Shown: piece by piece, positions 26,098-34,979 of the stretch
How positions within the stretch are numbered: the first letter of the stretch is position 1
Layout: every line of letters starts with the position of its first letter
NCBI GenBank assembly: GCA_045646965.1
Contig: JAZRLR010000008.1
Span: forward strand, 20,565 to 84,564
From: HGM04593 sp045646965
GTDB lineage: Bacteria; Bacteroidota; Bacteroidia; Bacteroidales; Bacteroidaceae
DNA: 64,000 bases
Direction of reading: 5' to 3'
Translations under genes and position numbers: made by a program
Notes under the pieces: generated by a model
Databases searched by the model: none
Seen by the model: only the letters and a program-made list of their open reading frames with translations
What the model was told of the DNA's origin: nothing

Positions 26098-26632
26098 ATA
26101 TATGCGTCTGCAGGGTGTCTGTGGGCGCTTTTGCCTATTTGATAGTGAGGTGTGGTTTTCTTGTGTGTGTTGCGTGGTGCCTGGTGACGTGGTTCTTTCT
26201 TTGTTTTGTATGTCGCCCGAAGAGGTGTGGGCTACGTTTTTTTTGATTCGTGATTTCTGTTTTGAATGCTCTTTTAGCGGGTTTTGTACCTATGTTTCCT
26301 TGTGTAAAGAATAATTACTTGTGTAAAGAGTGTTGTGGCGGGGTGGCGGTGCTTGCTTTGCCAATGAAATGCAAACTCTTTTTTAACTGTTTGCGGCGTT
26401 TTGTGGTGTAGCTTTGCGGGTGAGTCGAATGGCTGTTTTCTTGTGGCTGTTGTCGCGGTGAGTTAATAATTAATTTATATTTATTAAGAAATGCTTTCGA
26501 TTCTTGAAAAATATTTGTATTTTAGCAAAGTTTTATACATCGCAACCTTGTGTGGCGCCTTTATTTGCCCTTGCAGCGGTGTGCCGATGTGTTTTTGAGA
26601 AATTTTGTTTTATTTTTTTAACTATAAGTTTT
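26098..26632. other. Long intergenic region before the beta-galactosidase gene
   Basis: No credible gene is seen. A TATTTTAGC sequence near 26518-26526, one mismatch from the -7 consensus, may be the promoter of the beta-galactosidase gene, giving a leader of about 100 nt. Confidence 0.4.
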
Positions 26633-29600
26633 ATGAGAAAAAAAATCGTTTCTGCGTTTATGGCCGCGTTCCTTATGTCGGCCGTTTCTGTCGGACAGGG
26701 TTTGAAGGGTTTTGCCTATGGCGACTATTCGGCTCCCGACGGTAAAGAGTGGGAGGATCCTACACGTCTCTCGTTGAATAAAGAGCAGCCCAAGGGTTGG
26801 TTCTTTACCTTTGACAGCGAGGATGATGCCCGCAAGGTGCTCCCCGAGGCAAGTGAGTATTATCTGTCGCTCGACGGCACTTGGAGCTTCAACTGGGTTG
26901 CAACACCCGACGAGCGTCCTGCCGACTTCTTTAAGACCGACTTCGATGCATCGTCTTGGGACAAGGTGCAGGTTCCTATGAACTGGAATGTGTATGGTCT
27001 TCAGCCCGACGGCAGCCAGAAGTATGGTACTCCTATCTATGTAAACCAGCCCGTAATCTTCAAGCACACAGTGGCTGTGGGCGACTGGAAAGGTGGTGTT
27101 ATGCGTGAGCCCGCAAAGCATCACACTACATACAAATTCCGTAACGAGGTGGGTTCTTATCGCCGCACTTTCACCGTGCCTGCAAACTGGGACGGTCGTG
27201 AGGTTTATATCAACTTCGATGGTGTAGACTCATTCTTCTATCTCTGGATTAACGGCAAGTATGTGGGCTTCTCAAAGAACTCACGTAACCTCGCAGCCTT
27301 TAATATTACAAAATATCTCGTTGAGGGTGAGAACGTTGTAGCAGTTGAGGTGTATCGTAACAGCGATGCTTCGTTCCTCGAGTCACAGGATATGTTCCGT
27401 CTGCCCGGTATCTTCCGCACAGTATCTTTGACATCGACCAACCCCGTGGAGTTGCGCGATATCCGCGTGACAACCGACCTCGATGCCGAGTATAAGGATG
27501 CCGTTGCAAATATCGTTGTGGATGTGCGTAACCTTGGCAAGAAAAAGGCAAAAGGCTACTCTGTGAAGGCACAGCTCTACAAGAACGAGCTCTACAGCGA
27601 CGACAATGCCATTGTGGAGGGCGCTTCGGTGACAGGTGCCGTAGCACAGCTTCTTGCAGGTGCAACCGAGACATCTACACTTGCTCTCGCGGTGGAGAAC
27701 CCCGCAAAGTGGAGCGCCGAGCAGCCCAACCGTTACACTCTTATCGTGCAGTTGCTCGACAAGAAAGGCAAGGTTGTGGAGACAGCTTCTACATACATCG
27801 GTTTCCGCGAGGTTGAGATTCGCGATACCGAGGCCAAGGACGACGAGTTCGGCCTTGCAGGACGCTACTACTATCTCAACGGTCAGCCCATCAAGATGAA
27901 GGGTGTAAACCGTCACGAGAATAATGTATACCGCGGACACGCCGTTACACGCGAGCAGATGTACAACGAGGTTATGCTTATGCTTCAAGGTAACATCAAC
28001 CACGTGCGTAATGCCCACTATCCCGACGCTCCCTACTGGTATTACCTCTGCGACAAGTATGGTATCTATCTCGAGGACGAGGCAAACATCGAGAGCCACG
28101 AGTATTACTATGGCGACGCCTCTTTGTCACACGTTCCCGAGTTCTGCGATGCACACGTTGCACGTGTTATGGAGATGGCTCACGCCACAATGAACCGTCC
28201 TTCGGTTGTTATATGGTCACTCGGTAACGAGGCCGGCCCCGGTGTGAACTTCGTTAAGGCCTACGAGGCTTTGAAGGCTTTCGATGCATCGCGCCCTGTG
28301 CAGTATGAGCGTAATAATAATATTGTGGATATGGGTTCAAACCAGTATCCCTCAATCGGTTGGACACAGTATGCCGTAACAGGTAAGGCTCCTATCAAAT
28401 ATCCCTTCCACATCTCGGAGTATGCTCACTCTATGGGTAACGCCGTGGGTAACCTCAAGGACTACTGGGATGCTATGGAGAGCACAAACTTCTTTATGGG
28501 TGGTGCTATCTGGGACTGGGTAGACCAGGCTTTCTGGAAAGTAGATGCAAAGACAGGTGACAAGTATCTGGGTTATGGCGGTGACTTCGGCGACCGTCCC
28601 AACGACCACACCTTCTGTATGAACGGTATCGTGTTCCCCGACTTCTCTCCGAAGCCCCAGTACTGGGAGGTTAAGAAGGTTTATCAGAACGCCGGCATCT
28701 CATTGAACGACAAGGGCGAGATTGAAATCTTCAACAAACGCTATTTCGAGTCTCTCAGCGACCTCGATATTAAGGTGTCGCTTTGGGAGGACGGTAAAGA
28801 GATTGATGCACGCTTTGTGCCCGATATGGCAATTGCTCCCCGCACAAAGAAGAGCGTTAAGGTAGACTTCGGCAAGGAGTTGAAAGCCGACTGCGAGTAT
28901 TTCATCAAGGTGCAGCTCCTCCTCAAAAAGGATATGCCCTGGGCAAAGAGAGGTTATGTGCAGATGGATGAGCAGCTTCCCTTGAAGGACGCTGTGAAGA
29001 GCATCTACATCGCCGAGGCTGCAAAGGGTGGCAAGATAAAGAGCGCTGCCGAGAAGGTTGTAATCAACGGCAAAGAGGTTGCTTTGAGAACTCTCACAGG
29101 TGCCGACAACGCCTTCAAGATTGTATTCGACGAGACAAAAGGTGTTCTCTACAATGTAGTATATAACGGTACAGAGGTGTTTGCGGCAGGCAGTGAGATG
29201 AAGCTCGGTACATACCGTGCACCCGTGGACAATGACAACTGGGCTTGGAGTAACTGGTACACAAACGGCCTCTACAACCTCGAGGACAGCGTAATGTCAT
29301 TCGTGTCAAACGTAAACAAGGATGGCAGCGTGGTGCTCCAGTACACTGTGCGTTCACAGGCCAAACATCCCGGTCGTCGCGTGAAACTCGAGGATAACAA
29401 CTTTGAGGTTGTAGATGACGCACGCGAGCTTGGCGAGAACGATTTCCACTTCGTTTCTAACCGCATCTACACAATCTACCCCGACGGTTCGGTTGAGCTC
29501 AACAGCGCCGTTACAGGTAATAAGAATATCGACCTTGCCCGTATGGGTTATGTAATGCAGCTCCCCGCCGAGCTGAAGAACTACAGCTACTATGGCCGCG

Positions 29601-30667
29601 GCCCCTGGAACAACTACAACGACCGTTGCACAGCTGCTTTCGTTGAGCAGTACAACAGTACCGTAGCCGAGCAGTTTGTACACTTCCCCAAACCCCAGGA
29701 TATGGGTAACCGCGAGGGTATCCGCTGGGCTGCTCTCACCAACGACGAGGGTAACGGTGTAATGTTTGTATCTACCGAGGGCCTCTCTGCTTCAGCTCTT
29801 CCCTGGAACGATGTAGAGCTCACAGAGGCTGCTCACCCCTATCAGCTGCCTGCTTCGTCGGGTACTTGGTTGCACCTCGACAAGAAGGTGACAGGTCTTG
29901 GCGGTAACAGCTGCGGACAGGGTGGTCCTCTCAACCCCGACCGCGTTAAGGCCGGCGAGAACTCTGTAGGCTTCATTATGCGTCCTGTGGCTGCCGGCGA
30001 GTGCTGCAACGCAAAGGCAAAGGTTCTTGCTTCGGGTGCTGTGCCCGTGATGCTCTCACGCGACCTCCGCGGTGTAGTTACAATGAGCTGCAACAAAGAA
30101 AACGCCGAAATCTACTACAAGATAGGCAAGCGCGGCAAGGCTACCAAGTATACCGCTCCCGTGAATATGAGCAAGGGTGGTGACATCGTCGTTTGGGAGA
30201 AATCGGCTCCTGCGCTCACCGCTACATACAGCTATGCCGAGGTTACTTCAATCCCCGTGACCGTAGCATTCTGCTCAAGCCAGGAGACTGGCAACGAGGC
30301 TACCAAGATGGTCGATGGCGATCCCTCTACTATCTGGCACACAATGTACTCGGTTACAGTAGCCATCTATCCTCACTACATCGACTTCGATGCCAACGAG
30401 GAGGTTATGGTCAAGGGCTTCAAGTATCTCCCCCGTCAGGACGGCGGAAACAACGGTAATATCAAGGATTACTCTATACAGATAAGCAACGACCGCGAGA
30501 ACTGGAGCGAGCCTGTAGTTAAGGGTACATTCGAGAATAATTCAAAATTGCAGACAGTGCTCTTTGCAAAACCTGTGAAAGCACGTTATGTACGATTCAA
30601 CGGTTTGAGCTCACAGAACGGTCAGGACTTCGGTTCGGGCGCAGAGTTTGAACTTATCAAGGAATAA
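26633..30667 (+). CDS. Secreted GH2 beta-galactosidase with C-terminal discoidin-like domain
   Basis: 1344 residues from the ATG at 26633, chosen because it opens a signal peptide (MRKKIVSAFMAAFLMSAVSV). The LacZ-type order is present: jelly roll (about 60-250), two Ig-like domains around a TIM barrel, and a large Bgal_small_N domain (about 860-1130). The acid/base is Glu533 in SLGNEAGPG and the nucleophile Glu596 in HISEYAHSMGN. Residues about 1205-1344 form an F5/8 type C (discoidin) carbohydrate-binding domain preceded by a short Ig-like segment. It should cleave terminal beta-galactosides in the periplasm or at the surface. It stands alone, with no SusCD pair in the window. Confidence 0.93.
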   Translation: MRKKIVSAFMAAFLMSAVSVGQGLKGFAYGDYSAPDGKEWEDPTRLSLNKEQPKGWFFTFDSEDDARKVLPEASEYYLSLDGTWSFNWVATPDERPADFFKTDFDASSWDKVQVPMNWNVYGLQPDGSQKYGTPIYVNQPVIFKHTVAVGDWKGGVMREPAKHHTTYKFRNEVGSYRRTFTVPANWDGREVYINFDGVDSFFYLWINGKYVGFSKNSRNLAAFNITKYLVEGENVVAVEVYRNSDASFLESQDMFRLPGIFRTVSLTSTNPVELRDIRVTTDLDAEYKDAVANIVVDVRNLGKKKAKGYSVKAQLYKNELYSDDNAIVEGASVTGAVAQLLAGATETSTLALAVENPAKWSAEQPNRYTLIVQLLDKKGKVVETASTYIGFREVEIRDTEAKDDEFGLAGRYYYLNGQPIKMKGVNRHENNVYRGHAVTREQMYNEVMLMLQGNINHVRNAHYPDAPYWYYLCDKYGIYLEDEANIESHEYYYGDASLSHVPEFCDAHVARVMEMAHATMNRPSVVIWSLGNEAGPGVNFVKAYEALKAFDASRPVQYERNNNIVDMGSNQYPSIGWTQYAVTGKAPIKYPFHISEYAHSMGNAVGNLKDYWDAMESTNFFMGGAIWDWVDQAFWKVDAKTGDKYLGYGGDFGDRPNDHTFCMNGIVFPDFSPKPQYWEVKKVYQNAGISLNDKGEIEIFNKRYFESLSDLDIKVSLWEDGKEIDARFVPDMAIAPRTKKSVKVDFGKELKADCEYFIKVQLLLKKDMPWAKRGYVQMDEQLPLKDAVKSIYIAEAAKGGKIKSAAEKVVINGKEVALRTLTGADNAFKIVFDETKGVLYNVVYNGTEVFAAGSEMKLGTYRAPVDNDNWAWSNWYTNGLYNLEDSVMSFVSNVNKDGSVVLQYTVRSQAKHPGRRVKLEDNNFEVVDDARELGENDFHFVSNRIYTIYPDGSVELNSAVTGNKNIDLARMGYVMQLPAELKNYSYYGRGPWNNYNDRCTAAFVEQYNSTVAEQFVHFPKPQDMGNREGIRWAALTNDEGNGVMFVSTEGLSASALPWNDVELTEAAHPYQLPASSGTWLHLDKKVTGLGGNSCGQGGPLNPDRVKAGENSVGFIMRPVAAGECCNAKAKVLASGAVPVMLSRDLRGVVTMSCNKENAEIYYKIGKRGKATKYTAPVNMSKGGDIVVWEKSAPALTATYSYAEVTSIPVTVAFCSSQETGNEATKMVDGDPSTIWHTMYSVTVAIYPHYIDFDANEEVMVKGFKYLPRQDGGNNGNIKDYSIQISNDRENWSEPVVKGTFENNSKLQTVLFAKPVKARYVRFNGLSSQNGQDFGSGAEFELIKE

Positions 30668-30675
30668 TTTCCGGG

Positions 30676-30701
30676 TGGTACGAGGGTGATACCTCGTACC
30701 A
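30676..30701 (+). terminator. Stem-loop after the beta-galactosidase gene
   Basis: A perfect 10-bp stem (30676-30685 with 30692-30701) and a 6-nt loop lie 9 bp beyond the stop. No T-run follows, so efficiency is uncertain. Confidence 0.6.
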
Positions 30702-30756
30702 TCACAATATTTGAGAGAAATCTCTGTTATATAGATAACATTTAACCAATTATATT

Positions 30757-31659
30757 ATGAAAGGAATTGTGCTGGCAGGAGGCTCGGGTACACGTTTGTA
30801 TCCCATTACAAAAGGTGTGAGCAAGCAGCTTCTGCCCATATATGACAAGCCTATGATATATTATCCCATTTCGGTGCTTATGCAGGCCGGAATAAGGGAG
30901 ATTCTTATAATATCGACACCTGCCGACCTTCCCTCGTTCAAGAGGCTGCTGGGCGACGGCAGCGACTACGGCATACGTTTCGAGTATGCCGAGCAGCCCT
31001 CTCCCGACGGCCTTGCACAGGCATTTATAATAGGTGAGGAATTTATAGGCGACGATTCGGTGTGCCTTGTGCTCGGCGATAATATATTTCACGGAACGGG
31101 TTTCACCACACAGCTGAAGGAGGCGGTGCGTTCTGTGGAGGAGGAAAACAAAGCCACGGTATTCGGCTATTGGGTGGACGATCCCGAACGCTACGGCGTG
31201 GCCGAGTTTGACAAGGATGGCAATTGCCTCTCGATAGAGGAGAAGCCCGCCGTTCCCAAGTCGAACTATGCCGTTGTGGGGCTCTATTTCTATCCAAACA
31301 AGGTGGTAAAGGTGGCCAAGAGCATAAAACCATCGGCTCGTGGCGAGCTCGAGATAACTACTGTGAATCAGCGCTTCCTCTCCGACGGCGAGCTCAAGGT
31401 GCAGTCGTTGCAACGCGGCTTTGCGTGGCTCGACACGGGCACACACGACTCCCTCGCCGAGGCCTCAATCTTTGTCGAGGTGATAGAGAAGCGTCAGGGA
31501 TTGAAAATAGCCTGCCTCGAGGGTATAGCTTTCCGCAAGGGATGGATTACCGCAGAGCGTTTGCGTGAGATAGCTGCGCCTATGGCAAAGAATCAGTATG
31601 GACAATATTTGTTGAAAATTATAAAGGAGGTTGAGCGCACCGGTGCCAATATTTTTTAA
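30757..31659 (+). CDS. rfbA: Glucose-1-phosphate thymidylyltransferase
   Basis: 300 residues beginning MKGIVLAGGSGTRLYPITKG, the nucleotide-binding signature of RfbA/RmlA. It also has EKPAVPKSNYAVVGLYFY and WLDTGTHDSL. It joins glucose-1-phosphate and dTTP to give dTDP-glucose, the first step to dTDP-L-rhamnose. It is the first gene of a tight rfbA-C-D-B operon; its stop overlaps the start of rfbC by one base. Confidence 0.96.
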   Translation: MKGIVLAGGSGTRLYPITKGVSKQLLPIYDKPMIYYPISVLMQAGIREILIISTPADLPSFKRLLGDGSDYGIRFEYAEQPSPDGLAQAFIIGEEFIGDDSVCLVLGDNIFHGTGFTTQLKEAVRSVEEENKATVFGYWVDDPERYGVAEFDKDGNCLSIEEKPAVPKSNYAVVGLYFYPNKVVKVAKSIKPSARGELEITTVNQRFLSDGELKVQSLQRGFAWLDTGTHDSLAEASIFVEVIEKRQGLKIACLEGIAFRKGWITAERLREIAAPMAKNQYGQYLLKIIKEVERTGANIF

Positions 31660-32234
31660 TGGAGGTAATTAAGACAGATATAGAAGGGGTGGTTATAATA
31701 GAACCCCGCATTTTCAACGACGAGAGAGGATATTTCTATGAGTCCTTCTCGCAGAGGGAATTTGAGGAGAAGGTGTGCCGCACCGTCTTTGTGCAGGACA
31801 ATCAGTCGAAGTCGTCGTGTGGCGTGCTTCGCGGATTGCATTTTCAGAAACCGCCTCACGCGCAGAGCAAGCTCGTGCGTTGCATAAAAGGCGCCGTTCT
31901 CGACGTGGCGGTGGATATACGCAAGGGCTCGCCCACATACGGCAAATATGTCGCTGTGGAGCTCTCCGAGGAGAATCATCGTCAGTTCTTCATCCCTCGC
32001 GGCTTTGCACACGGCTTTGCCGTGCTCACCGATGAGGCTGTTTTTCAGTATAAATGTGACAATTTTTATAATAAGGAGAGCGAGGGTGCTATAGCGTGGG
32101 ACGACAAGGAGCTTGCTATAGATTGGAAACTCGATAGCGAAAAGATAATACTCTCGGAAAAGGATAAGAATAACAAACCTCTTGCCGAGGCCGATTTCCT
32201 CTTCGATTATAATGTAGATTATTATGCAGAGTAA
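31659..32234 (+). CDS. rfbC: dTDP-4-dehydrorhamnose 3,5-epimerase
   Basis: 191 residues, the usual RmlC length. It shows GVLRGLHFQKPPHAQSKLVR with the catalytic histidine, and PRGFAHGF in the cupin core. It epimerises dTDP-4-keto-6-deoxyglucose at C3 and C5. It overlaps rfbA by one base and rfbD by 11 bp. Confidence 0.96.
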   Translation: MEVIKTDIEGVVIIEPRIFNDERGYFYESFSQREFEEKVCRTVFVQDNQSKSSCGVLRGLHFQKPPHAQSKLVRCIKGAVLDVAVDIRKGSPTYGKYVAVELSEENHRQFFIPRGFAHGFAVLTDEAVFQYKCDNFYNKESEGAIAWDDKELAIDWKLDSEKIILSEKDKNNKPLAEADFLFDYNVDYYAE

Positions 32235-33093
32235 AAGAATTTTGATAACAGGTGCCAACGGGCAGTTGGGTAACGAAATGCGCCGTCTGGGTGCTGTATC
32301 GCCCAATACTTATATATATACCGACGTCGCAGAGCTCGACATTACCGACGATGCGGCAGTGGAGCAGTTTGTGGCAGAGAACGGCGTGGATATCATAGTG
32401 AACTGCGCGGCATATACCAACGTAGACAAGGCCGAGAGCGACGAGGCTACAGCCGAGCTTATAAATGCCAAGGCGGTGGGTAACCTTGCCGCTGCAATAA
32501 AAAAGGTGGACGGAACGCTCTTTCACATCTCCACCGACTATGTATTTGGCGACGAGGGTAACACTCCCCGCACCGAAGATATGCCGCTGAACCCCCTCGG
32601 GGTATATGGTCGCACCAAGCTACACGGCGAGCAGGCTATAGCGGCGTCGGGCTGTAAGGCGGTTGTGATACGCACGGCGTGGCTCTATTCGGAGTTTGGT
32701 AATAACTTCCTCAAGACAATGATGCGCCTCACAGCCGAGCGTAAGGTTCTCAAGGTGGTATTTGACCAAGTGGGAACACCCACCTATGCGGGCGACCTCG
32801 CTCTTGCCATCTTCTCAATCATTGAGGCTGATGTTTACGCGGGCAACGAGGGCGTTTATCACTTCTCCAACGAGGGTGTCTGCTCGTGGTACGACTTTGC
32901 CACAGAAATCGCAGCTGCGGCAGGTAACGATTGTCGTGTACAGCCTTGTCACAGCAGTGAGTTCCCCTCGCCTGTGAAGCGTCCTGCATACTCTGTGCTC
33001 GACAAGACAAAGATAAAAGAGACTTTCGGCATAGAAATTCCCCATTGGCGCGATTCAATGATATACTGTGTTAAACGACTGAAAAAACAATGA
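32224..33093 (+). CDS. rfbD: dTDP-4-dehydrorhamnose reductase
   Basis: 289 residues. The NAD(P) site GANGQLGNEM is at the start, the STDYVFGDEG stretch follows, and the catalytic YGRTK motif is near residue 137. It completes dTDP-L-rhamnose synthesis. It overlaps rfbC by 11 bp and ends one base before rfbB. Confidence 0.95.
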   Translation: MQSKRILITGANGQLGNEMRRLGAVSPNTYIYTDVAELDITDDAAVEQFVAENGVDIIVNCAAYTNVDKAESDEATAELINAKAVGNLAAAIKKVDGTLFHISTDYVFGDEGNTPRTEDMPLNPLGVYGRTKLHGEQAIAASGCKAVVIRTAWLYSEFGNNFLKTMMRLTAERKVLKVVFDQVGTPTYAGDLALAIFSIIEADVYAGNEGVYHFSNEGVCSWYDFATEIAAAAGNDCRVQPCHSSEFPSPVKRPAYSVLDKTKIKETFGIEIPHWRDSMIYCVKRLKKQ

Positions 33094-33094
33094 T

Positions 33095-34231
33095 ATGAAA
33101 CGTAATATTATAGTTACCGGCGGAGCCGGATTCATAGGCTCGCACGTTGTGCGTCTGCTGGTGAACAAATATCCTCACTACCACATAATAAATGTGGACA
33201 AACTCACTTATGCAGGCAATCTCGCAAACCTCAAGGATATAGAGGATAAGCCCAATTACACCTTCTTCAAAGGTGATATTTGCGACTTCGACGCAATGTA
33301 TAACCTTATGGTTAGCAATAAAGTAGATGGCGTGATACACCTTGCCGCCGAGAGCCACGTGGATCGCTCTATAAAAGATCCCTTTACATTTGCCCGAACA
33401 AATGTAATGGGTACTCTCTCGCTTTTGCAGGCCGCAAAGCTCTATTGGGAGTCGTTGCCCGAGAAGTACGAGGGAAAGCGTTTCTATCACATCTCTACCG
33501 ATGAGGTGTATGGTGCGCTCGAGCTCTCTCACCCCGAGGGCGTGGAGCCTCCCTTTACCACAACGGCCTCTTCGGGAGAGCACCATTTGGCCTATGGTAC
33601 CGACTTTTTCTACGAGACAACAAAGTATAACCCCCACAGCCCCTATTCGGCGTCAAAGGCGAGCAGCGACCACTTCGTGAGAGCTTTCCACGACACATAC
33701 GGCCTGCCTACGGTGGTTACAAACTGCTCAAACAACTACGGCCCTTATCAGTTCCCCGAGAAACTCATTCCGCTGTTTATAAATAATATACGCCATCGCA
33801 AGCCGTTGCCCGTGTATGGTAAGGGAGAGAATGTGCGCGACTGGCTTTATGTCGAAGACCACGCTCGTGCCATTGACCTTATTTTCCACGAGGGCAAGGT
33901 GGCCGACACTTATAATATAGGTGGTTTCAACGAGTGGAAGAATATAGATATAATTAAGGTGATTATAAAAACCGTGGACCGTCTGCTTGGTAACCCCGAT
34001 GGACATTCGCTCGACCTCATTACCTTTGTGACAGACCGCGCAGGACACGATATGCGTTATGCGATAGATTCCACAAAATTGCAGAAGGAGCTTGGCTGGG
34101 AGCCGAGCCTGCAGTTCGAGGAGGGCATAGAAAAGACTGTGCGCTGGTATCTCGACAATCAGGAGTGGATGGATAATATCACAAGCGGCGAGTACGAGAA
34201 GTACTACGACGATATGTACAAGAACCGCTGA
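33095..34231 (+). CDS. rfbB: dTDP-glucose 4,6-dehydratase
   Basis: 378 residues with GGAGFIGSHVV for NAD binding, HLAAESHVDRS, and the catalytic YSASKASSDH motif. It converts dTDP-glucose to dTDP-4-keto-6-deoxyglucose. It is the last gene of the rhamnose operon, followed by a strong hairpin. A ~20-residue insert near 150-175 (around the TTASSGEHHL segment) is common in Bacteroidales copies. Confidence 0.95.
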   Translation: MKRNIIVTGGAGFIGSHVVRLLVNKYPHYHIINVDKLTYAGNLANLKDIEDKPNYTFFKGDICDFDAMYNLMVSNKVDGVIHLAAESHVDRSIKDPFTFARTNVMGTLSLLQAAKLYWESLPEKYEGKRFYHISTDEVYGALELSHPEGVEPPFTTTASSGEHHLAYGTDFFYETTKYNPHSPYSASKASSDHFVRAFHDTYGLPTVVTNCSNNYGPYQFPEKLIPLFINNIRHRKPLPVYGKGENVRDWLYVEDHARAIDLIFHEGKVADTYNIGGFNEWKNIDIIKVIIKTVDRLLGNPDGHSLDLITFVTDRAGHDMRYAIDSTKLQKELGWEPSLQFEEGIEKTVRWYLDNQEWMDNITSGEYEKYYDDMYKNR

Positions 34232-34244
34232 TGAGGCTCTCGTA

Positions 34245-34283
34245 TACAATTAAAGCTCGCCTTTATGGCGAGCTTTAATTGTA
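34245..34283. terminator. Bidirectional terminator between rfbB and the outer-membrane barrel gene
   Basis: A perfect 17-bp stem (34245-34261 with 34267-34283) with a 5-nt loop and A/T-rich outer stem lies between convergent genes, so it can stop transcription from both sides. Confidence 0.85.
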
Positions 34284-34298
34284 TTAAGTATTTCGTGT

Positions 34299-34979
34299 TT
34301 AGAAGAGTCTTATCTGATAACCCAGACGCACGGTTATGGTCTGGTTGGCCGAACGGCCGAAATCGTCGAGCTTTGAGTTGCCATAGATGTCGCTCAAACC
34401 ATAGTAGTAGCGCCCCTCGACAAAGAAATTACCGGCTTTGGTCTTCAGTTCGAGACCTGCGCCGCCTGTTATGCCATACTCGAAATTCTTTTCTACAGCC
34501 TTGCCGTAAACAGGGCGTATCGATTCGGGACGGCTTGCGGGGTCGAGCCCTCCGCCCATCTGCTCATCCTCGCCAAGGAAGAAACCTACCTGCGGGCCGA
34601 GGTTTATGAAGAACTGCAGGCCGCGTGGCTCCTGTCCCCACGAGAGGTGAGCCATAAAAGGTACTTCTATGTAGTTGAGTGTGCGTGTGTAGGTGTAGGG
34701 CAGTTCCTTGTCGAACTCCTCTTCCCATCCGCGCTGCGAGAAGTTTACCTCGAGCTGTGCGGCACATATCATACTGAAATATTTCTCGCTGGTATATCTT
34801 ATGTTTACGCCGCCATTTATGCCGTCGAGCAGTTTCTGGCGTATCTTGGGCTGCACATCGAGTTTGCTCAAATTCATACCTCCCGCGACGCCCACCTCAA
34901 GGATGTGACGGGGCTGTTCTATCTGCGCAAATGCAGTGGCTGCCACAAAAGCGAGTATTATGGTTGCGATGCGTCTCAT
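34299..34979 (-). CDS. Outer-membrane beta-barrel protein (PorT-like family)
   Basis: 226 residues with a signal peptide (MRRIATIILAFVAATAFAQ) and alternating hydrophobic strands ending in an aromatic residue (QTITVRLGYQIRLF), as expected for an eight-stranded barrel. The pattern GVAGGMNLSKLDVQP near the start and EYGITGGAGLELKTKAGNFF fit the OMP_b-brl_2/PorT-like group. Its start overlaps the stop of the upstream LysM gene by 4 bp (ATGA), so the two products probably work together in the cell envelope. Confidence 0.8.
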   Translation of the reverse strand: MRRIATIILAFVAATAFAQIEQPRHILEVGVAGGMNLSKLDVQPKIRQKLLDGINGGVNIRYTSEKYFSMICAAQLEVNFSQRGWEEEFDKELPYTYTRTLNYIEVPFMAHLSWGQEPRGLQFFINLGPQVGFFLGEDEQMGGGLDPASRPESIRPVYGKAVEKNFEYGITGGAGLELKTKAGNFFVEGRYYYGLSDIYGNSKLDDFGRSANQTITVRLGYQIRLF